A stretch of 64,000 nt of DNA, from positions 114,260 to 178,259 of the IMG/VR virus record IMGVR_UViG_3300017987_000006; one strand, given 5' to 3'. Position 1 is the stretch's first letter. Every line of letters starts with the position of its first letter. Origin of the DNA: a virus. A program made the translations under genes and the position numbers. Positions 1 to 7,648 of the stretch are shown here, in pieces. The notes under the pieces were generated by a model. The model had not been told where the DNA came from. It was given only the letters and a program-made list of their open reading frames with translations, and did not search any database.

Positions 1-461
1 CTGATCGGAAACGTGATACGCATCTCTTCCTTATCGAACCCCACCTCGTATTCTTGCAGCACCTTCTTATCGAAGCCGGCATCCACCAAATCTACCGGGT
101 GATAGTCGAAGATTCCCAGGAGCCCCTCGTTCAGCACCATCTGCTCACGAATCGGATCGGACCTGCCAATCTTCTCGTCTTTTCTGGTGCGCTTGGTAAG
201 CTCTGGGCCGGCGCGATCCATGATGACGGCTCTCAGCTTTCTGGGCGCTCCAATTTCCTTCAGGAAGGTGTACAGAGATCCCTTGATCTGACAGCCGTGA
301 CAGATGAACATTCCAGTCTCGGTGGACATGTAGAACGCACCCTCCGTCTTCTCGACGTGGAACGGGCACGCGCCATAAATGTTCCGCCCATCGCTAGTGG
401 TCTTCCACCACTTCAAGTACCGTGTGCCTACATCCTCAATCAGCTTCTTCAGATCGCTCAT
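1..461 (-). CDS. DnaG-like DNA primase, N-terminal part (cut by window edge)
   Basis: This is a leftward reading frame starting ATG at 461 and running off the left end, so only about 153 residues are visible. It reads MSDLKKLIEDVG, then a CHC2-type zinc motif with CPFH (near residue 32) and CHGC (near residue 56), spaced as in DnaG primases. The last visible residues (RITFPI) look like the start of the region before the TOPRIM core. Primases of this family lay down RNA primers for DNA replication. The start overlaps the end of the DnaB-like helicase gene by 26 nt, the usual primase-helicase pairing. The zinc motif makes the family call fairly safe; the catalytic TOPRIM domain lies outside the window. 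Confidence 0.8.
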   Translation of the reverse strand, partial: MSDLKKLIEDVGTRYLKWWKTTSDGRNIYGACPFHVEKTEGAFYMSTETGMFICHGCQIKGSLYTFLKEIGAPRKLRAVIMDRAGPELTKRTRKDEKIGRSDPIREQMVLNEGLLGIFDYHPVDLVDAGFDKKVLQEYEVGFDKEEMRITFPI

Positions 462-1914
462 CTTCCTTCTCTTTCTCAAGGCTGAGTTGGCGGCCTCTTT
501 GCTTGAAGGCGCGCTCTTCTTCCTTGGCTTGAGCAATTTCTTCAGCTCGGAAACGTGCGAGTACTTGCCGATGTGACTCGAAGATCTGAGTCATCTGAAA
601 TTTGACGGCAGGGACGGCCACAAGCTCGAACCCAGCCATTTTGATCTCTCTCGCTCCAGAAATGATTACCGATAGGAGTGTGTCTCCGTCATCGCTCTCA
701 GTTTTGATCACACGTAGGGCCAGATCACACGCCTGAGCGAAGGCGTCACTGTATGCGATCTCCGCCATCGTAGACCCTTTGGTTTCCTCCCCAAGCCGGT
801 TGGCCTGGGAAGTCGCCAGCAAAGGGATCTTGTACTCGCGGGCTATCTCTTTCAGTCCGTAGGCGATCTCGCCCTTGTCCTGGTACATCACGCCCGATCC
901 CTTCTTGACAGCCTGGATCAAGTAAACGGAATCGGCGCATACGATGTCCGGCTCGAACTCCTCGATCTTGGCCCGCAGCTCCATCAATCCGCTCGCGGAG
1001 CTATTGCCCCACCCGCTGGTGAACAGCACAGACCGATTACGGTTCTTCTGCTTGAAGATCCGTGTCTCCTCCTCCTTCAGGTGCTGCACCGTGTCGACCA
1101 GCGTGGCCTCGTCCTCAGCAGACAGCTTTCCATTGCGAAAGGCCTGGTAGTCTACTCCGATCATGCGTGCCACGAAACGTGTCCGTAGCTGCTGCGGTGC
1201 CATCTCCTTGGTGAAGACAAGGACGCGACAATTGTGGTGAAGGTAACACTCCACGGCCACGTCCATGAGCAACCACGTCTTTAGGCTCTTCGGCCTGCCG
1301 TACAGCAGGATGAACTCCGTGTTCAGCATGCCCCTGGTCTGTTCGTTCAACGGGTGAAACTGCTGACCCGTCTTCTTTGAGACCTTTGGCTTGCCGCTCT
1401 TCGTGTGGTACCCCCACCCCATCGGGTATGGAATACCCAGATACCCAAGTTGATCTTTCGCCTGGTAGTACTCTCGCAGGATGTCACCGCTGGAGTCCGC
1501 GAGGATTTCATCGTCTCCGACCTCGCTGCCGGCGGCTATGGACTTCGCATCCTGGTACATGCACTGGACGGCCCCTCGCGGGTCATCCTCGTACATGTCC
1601 TTGATCTTATCGTTGATCTCTTCCACCCTCCCCCGGACCCATTCGTCCCGAACCTCCTGACACAGGGCCTCGATGGTCATGTGCTCTGGAGGGTCCGGGA
1701 GGTCGAGTGTGGGGTACTGGTTCAATACCATGTCCAGGGTCGGAACTGAGTTCCTGGTCTTCTTACCCTGAAAGTAGTCGATCAAGTAGTTGTAGAGAAG
1801 CCGCCCGTCATCGGTGCGGAACATCTCATACCTGATCCCCTCGTGCATCATGGTCTTCATGCCGCCGGTCTCGATGACCTTCGACAGAAGGAGAAGCTCG
1901 TAGTGACTTGCCAA
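436..1914 (-). CDS. DnaB-like replicative helicase
   Basis: This 492-residue protein is a RecA-fold hexameric helicase of the DnaB type, expected to unwind the replication fork. Residues 206-213 (GRPKSLKT) form a variant Walker A with Pro in place of the usual second Gly. A Walker B-like strand (PDIVCADS) and a LLATSQANR segment, typical of the DnaB/RadA group, follow. The first 150 residues are helical and would be the primase-interacting N-terminal domain. The start is a TTG with GGAGGAG just upstream. It lies between the primase (26-nt overlap) and a small Sm-like gene in the leftward replication operon. Confidence 0.85.
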   Translation of the reverse strand: MASHYELLLLSKVIETGGMKTMMHEGIRYEMFRTDDGRLLYNYLIDYFQGKKTRNSVPTLDMVLNQYPTLDLPDPPEHMTIEALCQEVRDEWVRGRVEEINDKIKDMYEDDPRGAVQCMYQDAKSIAAGSEVGDDEILADSSGDILREYYQAKDQLGYLGIPYPMGWGYHTKSGKPKVSKKTGQQFHPLNEQTRGMLNTEFILLYGRPKSLKTWLLMDVAVECYLHHNCRVLVFTKEMAPQQLRTRFVARMIGVDYQAFRNGKLSAEDEATLVDTVQHLKEEETRIFKQKNRNRSVLFTSGWGNSSASGLMELRAKIEEFEPDIVCADSVYLIQAVKKGSGVMYQDKGEIAYGLKEIAREYKIPLLATSQANRLGEETKGSTMAEIAYSDAFAQACDLALRVIKTESDDGDTLLSVIISGAREIKMAGFELVAVPAVKFQMTQIFESHRQVLARFRAEEIAQAKEEERAFKQRGRQLSLEKEKEDERSEEAD

Positions 1915-1923
1915 CGGCTCCTC

Positions 1924-2247
1924 CTATGCGGGGCTCAGGTATTCGATTTTCCCTTTGTTGTAGACCCGGGGAGTTCCGTCCACCTCTACACCGAGGGTGT
2001 AGCGATCGGTGTAGAGCAGCTTCCCGACGATCGGCTCTGACAGAGAGTCCGGTAGGAATTCTACCTCCCTGCCGATCCAGCCCTTCACCCGGCTGTGCCA
2101 GTTGTCGTCCACCTGGAGGATGTCCCGCAGCTTGTGGACCACGACCTTCAACTGCGAGACCGACTCCCTCAGATTTTTGAACTCGTTGTAGAAGTGCCCG
2201 ATGTTGATCTTGGGCGGCCTTCTCTTCTGACCATTATTCTCGGTCAT
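1924..2247 (-). CDS. Small protein with possible Sm/Hfq-like C-terminal fold
   Basis: This 107-residue protein has a charged helical N-terminal half (about residues 15-50). Its C-terminal half holds short beta-strand-like segments: GREVEFLPDS, then GKLLYTDRYTLGVEVDG, then VYNKGKIEYLSP. The order G-x-V-x-F, GxL, DxYxLxV and a terminal KxxIxxIxP-like strand resembles Sm/Hfq folds that bind RNA. That is a fold impression from pattern only; no family is confirmed. AAGGAGGTGCAGC precedes the ATG. It sits between the DUF932-like gene and the DnaB-like helicase. Confidence 0.6.
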   Translation of the reverse strand: MTENNGQKRRPPKINIGHFYNEFKNLRESVSQLKVVVHKLRDILQVDDNWHSRVKGWIGREVEFLPDSLSEPIVGKLLYTDRYTLGVEVDGTPRVYNKGKIEYLSPA

Positions 2248-2258
2248 GCTGCACCTCC

Positions 2259-3389
2259 TTACGCGGCGCGAGCCATGTACTCTCCAGCCAGCTGCTCCAG
2301 CTCGAACCGCTTGTCCATGTCCTTTTCCTCTTGCGAAGCTCGGGAGATGGCTTGGAAGATGCCGTAGCGGTTGTGCAGGGGCTCGATGGCGAAGACCTCC
2401 TTGGCTCGGTCCTGGAATGTCTGCGTTGTCTTCTTCCGGTTCAGGAACTTCAGCATCTCAGCTTCGGGATCTTCCACGGGTTGGTCCTGCAGCGCAACCA
2501 TCATCTTCTGGTTCTTGGAGATGACGGTCGGGAGCTTGCTGAGAGAATCGTCCAGCAGCGTGTCGATGGCGTCATCGCTGATGCCGCGGTGCATCCGGTA
2601 GAGGATGCGACCATCTGACACCGTCACGATGGCACCGTTCAAGCAGACCAACCTGAACGTTGAGGCGTCGATCGTGACGGCCGTGTACCCCACCTCAGAG
2701 TTACGCAGGTGGAATCCTTGGTGGACGATGTCGTTCTCCGGCAGCAGGCCCTCAGCTTCGGCCGCGTTGTAGAAGCGGCGCACCTGCTCGTTGGGATGGT
2801 TCCTGTCGATAGGTCCCAGGTTGGTCTCTTTCGTCACTACCGTGTAGTGGCTGGACTTGTCGCAGTGAAAGCCCGTGCCGAATCGGTTCTTCATGAACCG
2901 CATCTCGTTGGTGTTGATCCGCTTGTTGCGGCTCATCCGGTCGAAGATTCGAACATCGTCGATGGCCGAGTACGTTGGGCTCAGGATGGCCCTGACGAAC
3001 CCGTTCGCGTCGCCGTTGCCGGGGTCGTCCTTGTCGTACCGACGCGCTCTGATCTTTCTCGTATCGTGGGTGCGGGAAAACCGTCGGTGCAGCTCCTGCT
3101 GGATCTCCTCTGCCTTGATGTGCTCCGGGTCGAACCACTTGCCCCAGTTCACGCCCAGAATCGATCCGAGCTGGCGTTGCGCCCAGTCGGTCATCGAGAG
3201 GCGGCCCAGCTTTGGGACTTCCATGTGAACGCTCGGGAAAACCGTGTTTCCATCGGGGACGATGCGAACGTCCTCCAGGTCGACAACCTTGTCCTCGTAG
3301 TTGCGCTCGTGCAAGCGGGTGATCATGTTGAACACCGCGCTAAACTTGAGCATCTTCTTCCGCTTCATCAGCAAGTCCTGTGGGTTCAT
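2259..3389 (-). CDS. DUF932-like phage protein
   Basis: This 376-residue protein carries the GFHLRNSEVGYTAV and RLVCLNGAI segments that characterise the DUF932 group of phage and plasmid proteins, whose molecular role is not established. I chose ATG 3389 (MNPQDLLMKRKK) because AGAGGG precedes it; the longer frame back to 3461 begins inside the upstream gene and adds a low-complexity extension. It still overlaps the upstream gene by 50 nt, which suggests translational coupling. The C-terminus is helical and charged. It belongs to the replication operon, so a role in DNA replication or recombination is plausible but not shown. Confidence 0.7.
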   Translation of the reverse strand: MNPQDLLMKRKKMLKFSAVFNMITRLHERNYEDKVVDLEDVRIVPDGNTVFPSVHMEVPKLGRLSMTDWAQRQLGSILGVNWGKWFDPEHIKAEEIQQELHRRFSRTHDTRKIRARRYDKDDPGNGDANGFVRAILSPTYSAIDDVRIFDRMSRNKRINTNEMRFMKNRFGTGFHCDKSSHYTVVTKETNLGPIDRNHPNEQVRRFYNAAEAEGLLPENDIVHQGFHLRNSEVGYTAVTIDASTFRLVCLNGAIVTVSDGRILYRMHRGISDDAIDTLLDDSLSKLPTVISKNQKMMVALQDQPVEDPEAEMLKFLNRKKTTQTFQDRAKEVFAIEPLHNRYGIFQAISRASQEEKDMDKRFELEQLAGEYMARAA

Positions 3390-3669
3390 GAAGGCCCTCT
3401 TTTTTTCCTTCGGCCGTGGCCGGTTGTTGGTTGAAAATTGTTGCTGCCACATCACTCTCAAGCAGATCGATGAACTTGGTCATCGCCTCCTGCGTCTCCT
3501 TGCTTGCTACTTCGTGCGCCGACATCTTGATCGCCCCGTATGGGGTGGACGTCTTCGTGTCCAGGTACTGTGCTGTCAGCTTGATCGTCACACCGATGCC
3601 CGTCCTGTTCAGCTCTGCGCTGACGATGGAGACAGCATCAAACCGAGGACTCCCTTCGATCTTCTTCAC
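3340..3669 (-). CDS. Unknown protein, possible distant relative of the next upstream gene
   Basis: This 109-residue protein is unrecognised. It opens MKKIEGSPRFDAVSIVSAEL, followed by beta-strand-like GIGVTIKLTAQYLD and an acidic C-terminal tail. The order and length of segments resemble the 113-residue product encoded just upstream (3666-4007), so the two may be diverged duplicates. The start overlaps the upstream stop as ATGA, and the end overlaps the DUF932-like gene by 50 nt. Confidence 0.6.
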   Translation of the reverse strand: MKKIEGSPRFDAVSIVSAELNRTGIGVTIKLTAQYLDTKTSTPYGAIKMSAHEVASKETQEAMTKFIDLLESDVAATIFNQQPATAEGKKEGLHEPTGLADEAEEDAQV

Positions 3670-4007
3670 TTCTTCTTTCCTTCCAGGTATTCACGCAGAT
3701 ACTTGTTCAGGTTTCGTGCGAGGAACTTGTGCGCTAGGTGCGCAGCACTCTCGTTGGCCACTTCAATCTCCGCTACGGACTGTCCACACGACAGCTTGAT
3801 GAAGCATGTCGATTCGATGGACATCCCCTTGTCTTCTCCGAGCCTCCAAGGTTTGACGCCCAGCGTGACACCGACTTCGGCCGGGCCGGGGGAGATGTCG
3901 AAGTGCTCCCAGTCCGTCTTCCGATCATCTAGGACAACCTCTCCGTTCTTCTTGACCGTTGTGTGCTGCTGCGCTGGTCCAAGTTGCCGCCGCTTGAACT
4001 TTCTCAT
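3666..4007 (-). CDS. Unknown protein
   Basis: This is a 113-residue protein if started at ATG 4007, whose ATGA overlaps the stop of the upstream gene exactly. The longer frame to 4028 would add seven residues with no ribosome site. It has a basic N-terminus (MRKFKRRQ), a middle with beta-like segments (EVGVTLGVKPW, STCFIKLSCG) and a helical basic end (LARNLNKYLREYLEGKKK). No family is recognised. It lies in the tightly coupled run from the uracil-DNA glycosylase to the helicase. Confidence 0.6.
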   Translation of the reverse strand: MRKFKRRQLGPAQQHTTVKKNGEVVLDDRKTDWEHFDISPGPAEVGVTLGVKPWRLGEDKGMSIESTCFIKLSCGQSVAEIEVANESAAHLAHKFLARNLNKYLREYLEGKKK

Positions 4008-4468
4008 AGCACCAGCGCCTTCGGGCATCCTGCGATGAGCGAGAGCGTCGGCGGCTTCTCGCTGTAGGCTTTGAAGGCCTTGTCACGGTCCAGCTCGCCC
4101 TGCCGGATCATTTGATCGAGCCTCTCCTCATCCACAAGGTACGTGACCTTCTCCGTCAAGAAGTGCTGAGAGATCCTAGCCGGAAACAGCCGTGCCAGCT
4201 CGGTCCCATCCCAGACCTGGGTACGCTTCTTGAGTGCCCCCAGCGGCCCGATGATGAGCTTCTTCTTGTCCGAGTTCTTCAGCTCCGCCTTGATGGAGGT
4301 CGTTGCCTCCTTGAGCGAGACGTTGTAGTCGTCCACGAGAGAGCGCAGCTCGTCCATGAAGTCGTCGTTGTCATCCATGAACTCGTGCAGCGCGTCTCGT
4401 GCTTTCTCGAAACGCTTGACCGCCCCTTTGGCGGTCTCGGCTCTACGCCGATTCGGTCGTTTTCTCAT
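4004..4468 (-). CDS. Helical protein of unknown function
   Basis: This 154-residue protein starts at ATG 4468, which overlaps the stop of the glycosylase gene as ATGA; a longer frame to 4606 runs inside that gene and is not credible. It begins with very basic MRKRPNRRR, followed by a long helix or coiled coil (about residues 15-70). The middle holds LIIGPLGALKKRTQVWDGTE. The shape loosely recalls Gam-type host-nuclease inhibitors, but I see no diagnostic motif, so the function stays open. Confidence 0.6.
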   Translation of the reverse strand: MRKRPNRRRAETAKGAVKRFEKARDALHEFMDDNDDFMDELRSLVDDYNVSLKEATTSIKAELKNSDKKKLIIGPLGALKKRTQVWDGTELARLFPARISQHFLTEKVTYLVDEERLDQMIRQGELDRDKAFKAYSEKPPTLSLIAGCPKALVL

Positions 4469-5232
4469 GTGAGCAGTCCTCCTTGCACTAGAAACATATC
4501 GCGCATTTTGTATCCTCGATCGGGCATGGGAGTGTCCCAGTATACCTGCCGAAGTTTGTCTAGCAGGTAGGCCGCGCGCCTCCACGCAACCAGGGCCTGG
4601 CCCCATACTCCTATCTTTCTCTTGTCCCCGCTCCGCGCGAGAAAAGCGGGGTGATACATCGACATCACCGGGTAGGTGACGTCGGTCGCCTTGCCGCGGA
4701 TAACGCAGTGCTGCACCTGTCCTTGGACGTTCCGCATCGTGACTGAGCGCTGACCCGTCACCTCGAGCACGGCGGGCTTACCCATCGCCACTACCAACAG
4801 TGGATCAATCTCGTACAGGACCTCCTCCCAGAACGGCCGACAAGCAGCCCGCTCCTTACTGGACGGGTCCCTGTTCTCTTCTCGCTTACGACCAGATCTC
4901 TCATCGGTGGAGATGGAGAACGGACGACACTGGACAATGTTCATCACGAACACGCTTCTGCGATCTATCTTCACGGCCTCCAGGTACTCATTGAGGATGT
5001 CTCCCGAAGGTCCTATGAAGGGAGCGCCTTCGAGATCTTCTTCCTCCCCCGGGCCGATGCCGATGATGACCATGTCCGCATCGACGTTTCCATCCGGCAT
5101 TACGATTCTTCCAGCAGTGCCGTCCGTTTTGAGTTTCTTTTGCTCTCGCAGCTCTCCAAGTCCGCACTTTGTACACCCGCGCCATTTCCTAAAAATGGAG
5201 AGCACCCTCTGCTCTCTTTCGGTTGGGCTCAT
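4465..5232 (-). CDS. Family-4 type uracil-DNA glycosylase
   Basis: This 255-residue protein removes uracil from DNA in base-excision repair if it follows its family. Motif 1 is GIGPGEEEDLEGAPFIGPSG, motif 2 includes NIVQCRP, and the C-terminal motif is MYHPAFLAR with the expected HP pair. Cys20 and Cys23 (GCTKCG), the Cys of VQCRP and one in AACRP fit the four ligands of the family-4 iron-sulfur cluster. Its stop overlaps the next gene by 4 nt, and it follows the SF2 helicase with a 4-nt overlap, so it is part of the replication/repair operon. An insertion of charged residues (about 110-125) lies between the cluster cysteines. Confidence 0.85.
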   Translation of the reverse strand: MSPTEREQRVLSIFRKWRGCTKCGLGELREQKKLKTDGTAGRIVMPDGNVDADMVIIGIGPGEEEDLEGAPFIGPSGDILNEYLEAVKIDRRSVFVMNIVQCRPFSISTDERSGRKREENRDPSSKERAACRPFWEEVLYEIDPLLVVAMGKPAVLEVTGQRSVTMRNVQGQVQHCVIRGKATDVTYPVMSMYHPAFLARSGDKRKIGVWGQALVAWRRAAYLLDKLRQVYWDTPMPDRGYKMRDMFLVQGGLLT

Positions 5233-7091
5233 TCTTGGTCTCTCCGAGGCTTGAGCGTTTTGAATTCATACGGGCCGCCTTCATCCGACGGCCAGCGCCT
5301 CAGCTGCAGCTTCAGTTTGTTGCACATCCTGTGGAAGAGATAGATATAGACATCGTCGTAGATCACCACGAGCGGATTCTTCATCCCTTCGTGGTGGCGA
5401 TACCCCTGGATCCGCCCCATCCCCTGCTGCAGCGCGTTCTTTCCTCCTTCCGGGTGTTGTGAGCCGAATGGCGTCATCCAGAACAACGTGTCCAGGCTGT
5501 CTTCGTCGATGGCCTCCATCACCAGCTGGTGTGTTCCAAAGATCAGCTGCTTCGTTCGGAGCGCTTCCCACCTCTCTTTCACCTTCACTGAGCCTGTGCA
5601 GATACCTGTTGAATATCCCTCCTCCAAGAACTTGGCGTGCATCAGACGAAGGTGGTCTACGCTGTGACTCAGCGCCAGCACCTTTCGTCCTGCCGCGATA
5701 GCATCTCGCAGGTCTTTGGCGATGTACTCGTTGCGTTCTTCCATCCTGCCGACGTATGATCGCAGCAGTCCTATGTTGGGCTTTCCGGCCTTGTCGATGA
5801 CGTACTCGTTGTAGTCTGCTGGGGATATCTGAAATAGCGTTTGACGGAAACGGATGTCTGTGGGGACGTCCTGTGACAGGTCTTTGTGGAATGGTTCGCC
5901 GAGGTGGTAGTTGTAGACCACCTCGGTGCCGTCTTCGCGGTTCACCGTAGCGCTGAGCCCGAACCTCCGACCGCAGAACATTGTCGCGGTGATACAGAAG
6001 TACGGGGCCGCTAAATGATGACAGTTGTGGACTACTACATTGGACGAGCTTACTTGGTAGGTAGGGGTTCCGCCGATTTGGAGATTGTATACAAGACCGT
6101 TTGGACAACGTCCTCCAAATGTTCCATCGGGCGTAGAGTCTACCCGCCGGACAGCCTTCACCTTTTGCTTCTGCGCAGAGCACAGCACCGTGTCATCGCT
6201 GCTTAAAGCCAAAGCAGGGACCCACCCTCTGGCGGTCCAGAACGGGTGCTTTGGCGTACAAACGATCTCTACTCCGTCTATGAGGACAGAGACCAGTGCG
6301 TGTGGACGCGATACGAAGATCCTTTCAATAGGCCGCTTCGAGAACAATCCCATGTGTTCATCAAACGACCAAACTAGATCTCCCACTCTTCGCCTCTCTA
6401 TTGGCACACCATCAACCAGAGTCCCGGCTACAAAGCACTCATCCCATATGATAGTCCCAAACCATCTACGCATCTCTGGAGTTACCTGATCGGCATACTT
6501 TGCCAGTGTGTGCAGCGTGGCGACAACGATTGGCCGTTTCCAAGTCCACCTGCTGGGACTCCCACGGATCAATCCGATTCCGCCATCGAACTCCAAAAAT
6601 TCCCTGATCTTCTCTTCCCACTGATCAAGTATCGTCGTCTGGTTTACGATGACTAGGGCGTTGTGCCCGAAGTGGGCGATGGCGTGCAACGCGATTGTTG
6701 TTTTTCCTTTCCCACAATTTAGGTTCAGCAGCCCGTTGTCCGCCTTGATGAATGCGGCGAACGCTTTGCGCTGCGTGTCCTTGTCCGGCTGCAGCTTGTC
6801 CAGGACGACGTTGCTCTTGAACACCGCCCGCGGGAAATTCCCTGGCGTGATGTCTACGATGGGGAATGTCAGCTGGCCGTACGTGTCGGGAGGAACATAC
6901 TCTCGCGGCACAGCGATGTGGTGTGGGCTGTCCTCCCAGAGCTGAAGGAACTCCATCCCCTCTTCTCCGCTGACCTCGAACTCCAAACTGGCCTTGATCG
7001 ATATCGTGTTGACGTGCTTCTTAGGAAGCCACATCCGTGTCCCCAGGTACGCCCTTTCGGGGTCCCTGACGATGAATTTGAAACCTTCCAT
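5229..7091 (-). CDS. SF2 DNA/RNA helicase interrupted by a mini-intein
   Basis: This is a superfamily-2 helicase of the UvsW/RecQ-like phage type, expected to remodel replication or recombination intermediates. Motif I is NCGKGKTT, motif II is DECH, motif III is LSAT, and motif VI is the QGMGRIQGYR segment. Motif II is split after DE by a 138-residue intein at 6024-6437. I chose ATG 7091 (MEGFKFIVRD), preceded by GGAGG. The longer TTG start at 7163 would place a palindromic operator-like repeat inside the coding region. Without the intein the protein is about 482 residues. It is transcribed leftward after the small Cys-rich gene. Confidence 0.85.
   Translation of the reverse strand: MEGFKFIVRDPERAYLGTRMWLPKKHVNTISIKASLEFEVSGEEGMEFLQLWEDSPHHIAVPREYVPPDTYGQLTFPIVDITPGNFPRAVFKSNVVLDKLQPDKDTQRKAFAAFIKADNGLLNLNCGKGKTTIALHAIAHFGHNALVIVNQTTILDQWEEKIREFLEFDGGIGLIRGSPSRWTWKRPIVVATLHTLAKYADQVTPEMRRWFGTIIWDECFVAGTLVDGVPIERRRVGDLVWSFDEHMGLFSKRPIERIFVSRPHALVSVLIDGVEIVCTPKHPFWTARGWVPALALSSDDTVLCSAQKQKVKAVRRVDSTPDGTFGGRCPNGLVYNLQIGGTPTYQVSSSNVVVHNCHHLAAPYFCITATMFCGRRFGLSATVNREDGTEVVYNYHLGEPFHKDLSQDVPTDIRFRQTLFQISPADYNEYVIDKAGKPNIGLLRSYVGRMEERNEYIAKDLRDAIAAGRKVLALSHSVDHLRLMHAKFLEEGYSTGICTGSVKVKERWEALRTKQLIFGTHQLVMEAIDEDSLDTLFWMTPFGSQHPEGGKNALQQGMGRIQGYRHHEGMKNPLVVIYDDVYIYLFHRMCNKLKLQLRRWPSDEGGPYEFKTLKPRRDQE
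6024..6437 (-). other. Mini-intein (138 aa) in helicase motif II
   Basis: The insert begins with Cys (CFVAGTLVDG, block A) immediately after DE. It contains a block B-like TPKHPFWT with the conserved TxxH, and ends VVVHN followed by Cys of the extein (CHH). All standard splicing residues are present: Cys1, block-B His, penultimate His, terminal Asn and Cys+1. There is no room for a homing endonuclease. Splicing restores the DECHH motif II, so helicase activity should depend on excision. Confidence 0.92.
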
Positions 7092-7104
7092 CCGGCCTCC
7101 AGGT

Positions 7105-7148
7105 GCTCTCCCCAGGTCTGGAGAATACTCCCCAGGTCTGGGGAGAGC
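7105..7148. promoter_or_regulatory. Tandem palindromic operator-like repeat
   Basis: A 14-bp unit CTCCCCAGGTCTGG occurs at 7108 and 7128, exactly 20 bp apart. The second copy is part of a perfect 18-bp palindrome (CTCCCCAGGTCTGGGGAG, 7128-7145) and the first is a near-palindrome. An 11-bp inverted repeat, GCTCTCCCCAG with CTGGGGAGAGC, bounds the block. It lies between the Cys-rich gene and the chosen helicase start. Binding by a dimeric repressor, or an mRNA hairpin that affects helicase translation, are both possible. Confidence 0.55.
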
Positions 7149-7173
7149 TATCCGTTCTTCCAAGTCCCTGAAA

Positions 7174-7515
7174 TTAGAAGCGCCACCAGCTGAAGAAGTC
7201 CTCGATCTCTCTACCGGCCTCCCTACATGCTCCTGTAGCGATCATGCAGAACAGGTGCTTCGCCGGGCTCCTTCCTTCTGGGATCTCCCGCGGTCGCTCG
7301 ATATTATCGTATCTGCGTCTGGAATGCTCCATCCTGGGTTCACTCCGCTGTACCGGAATGCTTGTTCCTCGTCTCTTCTCTCGGACCTTTTCGCCGCACG
7401 ACCTGAAATAGTCACACCGCTGACAGTCGTAGGACCCGGGATCAAAATACTGGTCCCTACCGTAGCAGTCCAGCTCCCTCTCGGCCGGGTATCGATCGCT
7501 GTATCTCAGTCCCAT
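7174..7515 (-). CDS. Small Cys-rich (zinc-binding?) protein
   Basis: This 113-residue protein is the first gene of the leftward replication operon. Four cysteines, C17, C31, C34 and C40 (spacing x13, x2, x5; core CQRCDYFRSC), suggest a zinc or iron-sulfur site. The middle is rich in Arg and Glu, and the C-terminus ends DFFSWWRF. AGGAGGAAGA precedes the ATG, and a GGTATAAG-type promoter lies about 40 nt further upstream. Function unknown. Confidence 0.65.
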   Translation of the reverse strand: MGLRYSDRYPAERELDCYGRDQYFDPGSYDCQRCDYFRSCGEKVREKRRGTSIPVQRSEPRMEHSRRRYDNIERPREIPEGRSPAKHLFCMIATGACREAGREIEDFFSWWRF

Positions 7516-7551
7516 TCTTCCTCCTAGAAGTAGTTGATTCAGTGTCGGAAG

Positions 7552-7566
7552 CCTTATACCGACATT
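7552..7566 (-). promoter_or_regulatory. GGTATAAG-class promoter for the leftward replication operon
   Basis: Read leftward, TGTCGGTATAAGG occurs about 40 nt before the first start codon of the operon. The same core is found before most other leftward genes in the window. No sigma70-like -35 hexamer sits 16-18 nt upstream. Confidence 0.6.
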
Positions 7567-7586
7567 TTCTAGTTTCTTTTGGCTTC

Positions 7587-7616
7587 TTGACGTTTTAGAT
7601 CTAGGGCGGTTAGGAT
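7587..7616 (+). promoter_or_regulatory. Sigma70-like promoter for the rightward block
   Basis: TTGACG and TAGGAT are separated by 18 nt, about 30 nt upstream of the rightward gene at 7649. The site is divergent from the GGTATAAG promoter, so this short gap drives both directions. Confidence 0.55.
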
Positions 7617-7648
7617 GTAGGGCATCGCCTCAGACCAGGAGCTTTAGA

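Noticed and set aside
4004-4606. 200-residue version of the helical protein after the glycosylase
   Set aside because: The first 46 residues are out-of-frame glycosylase sequence; the ATGA overlap at 4468 gives the natural start.
7091-7163. TTG start extending the SF2 helicase by 24 residues
   Set aside because: No ribosome site, and the extension would be encoded by the palindromic operator repeat; ATG 7091 has GGAGG.
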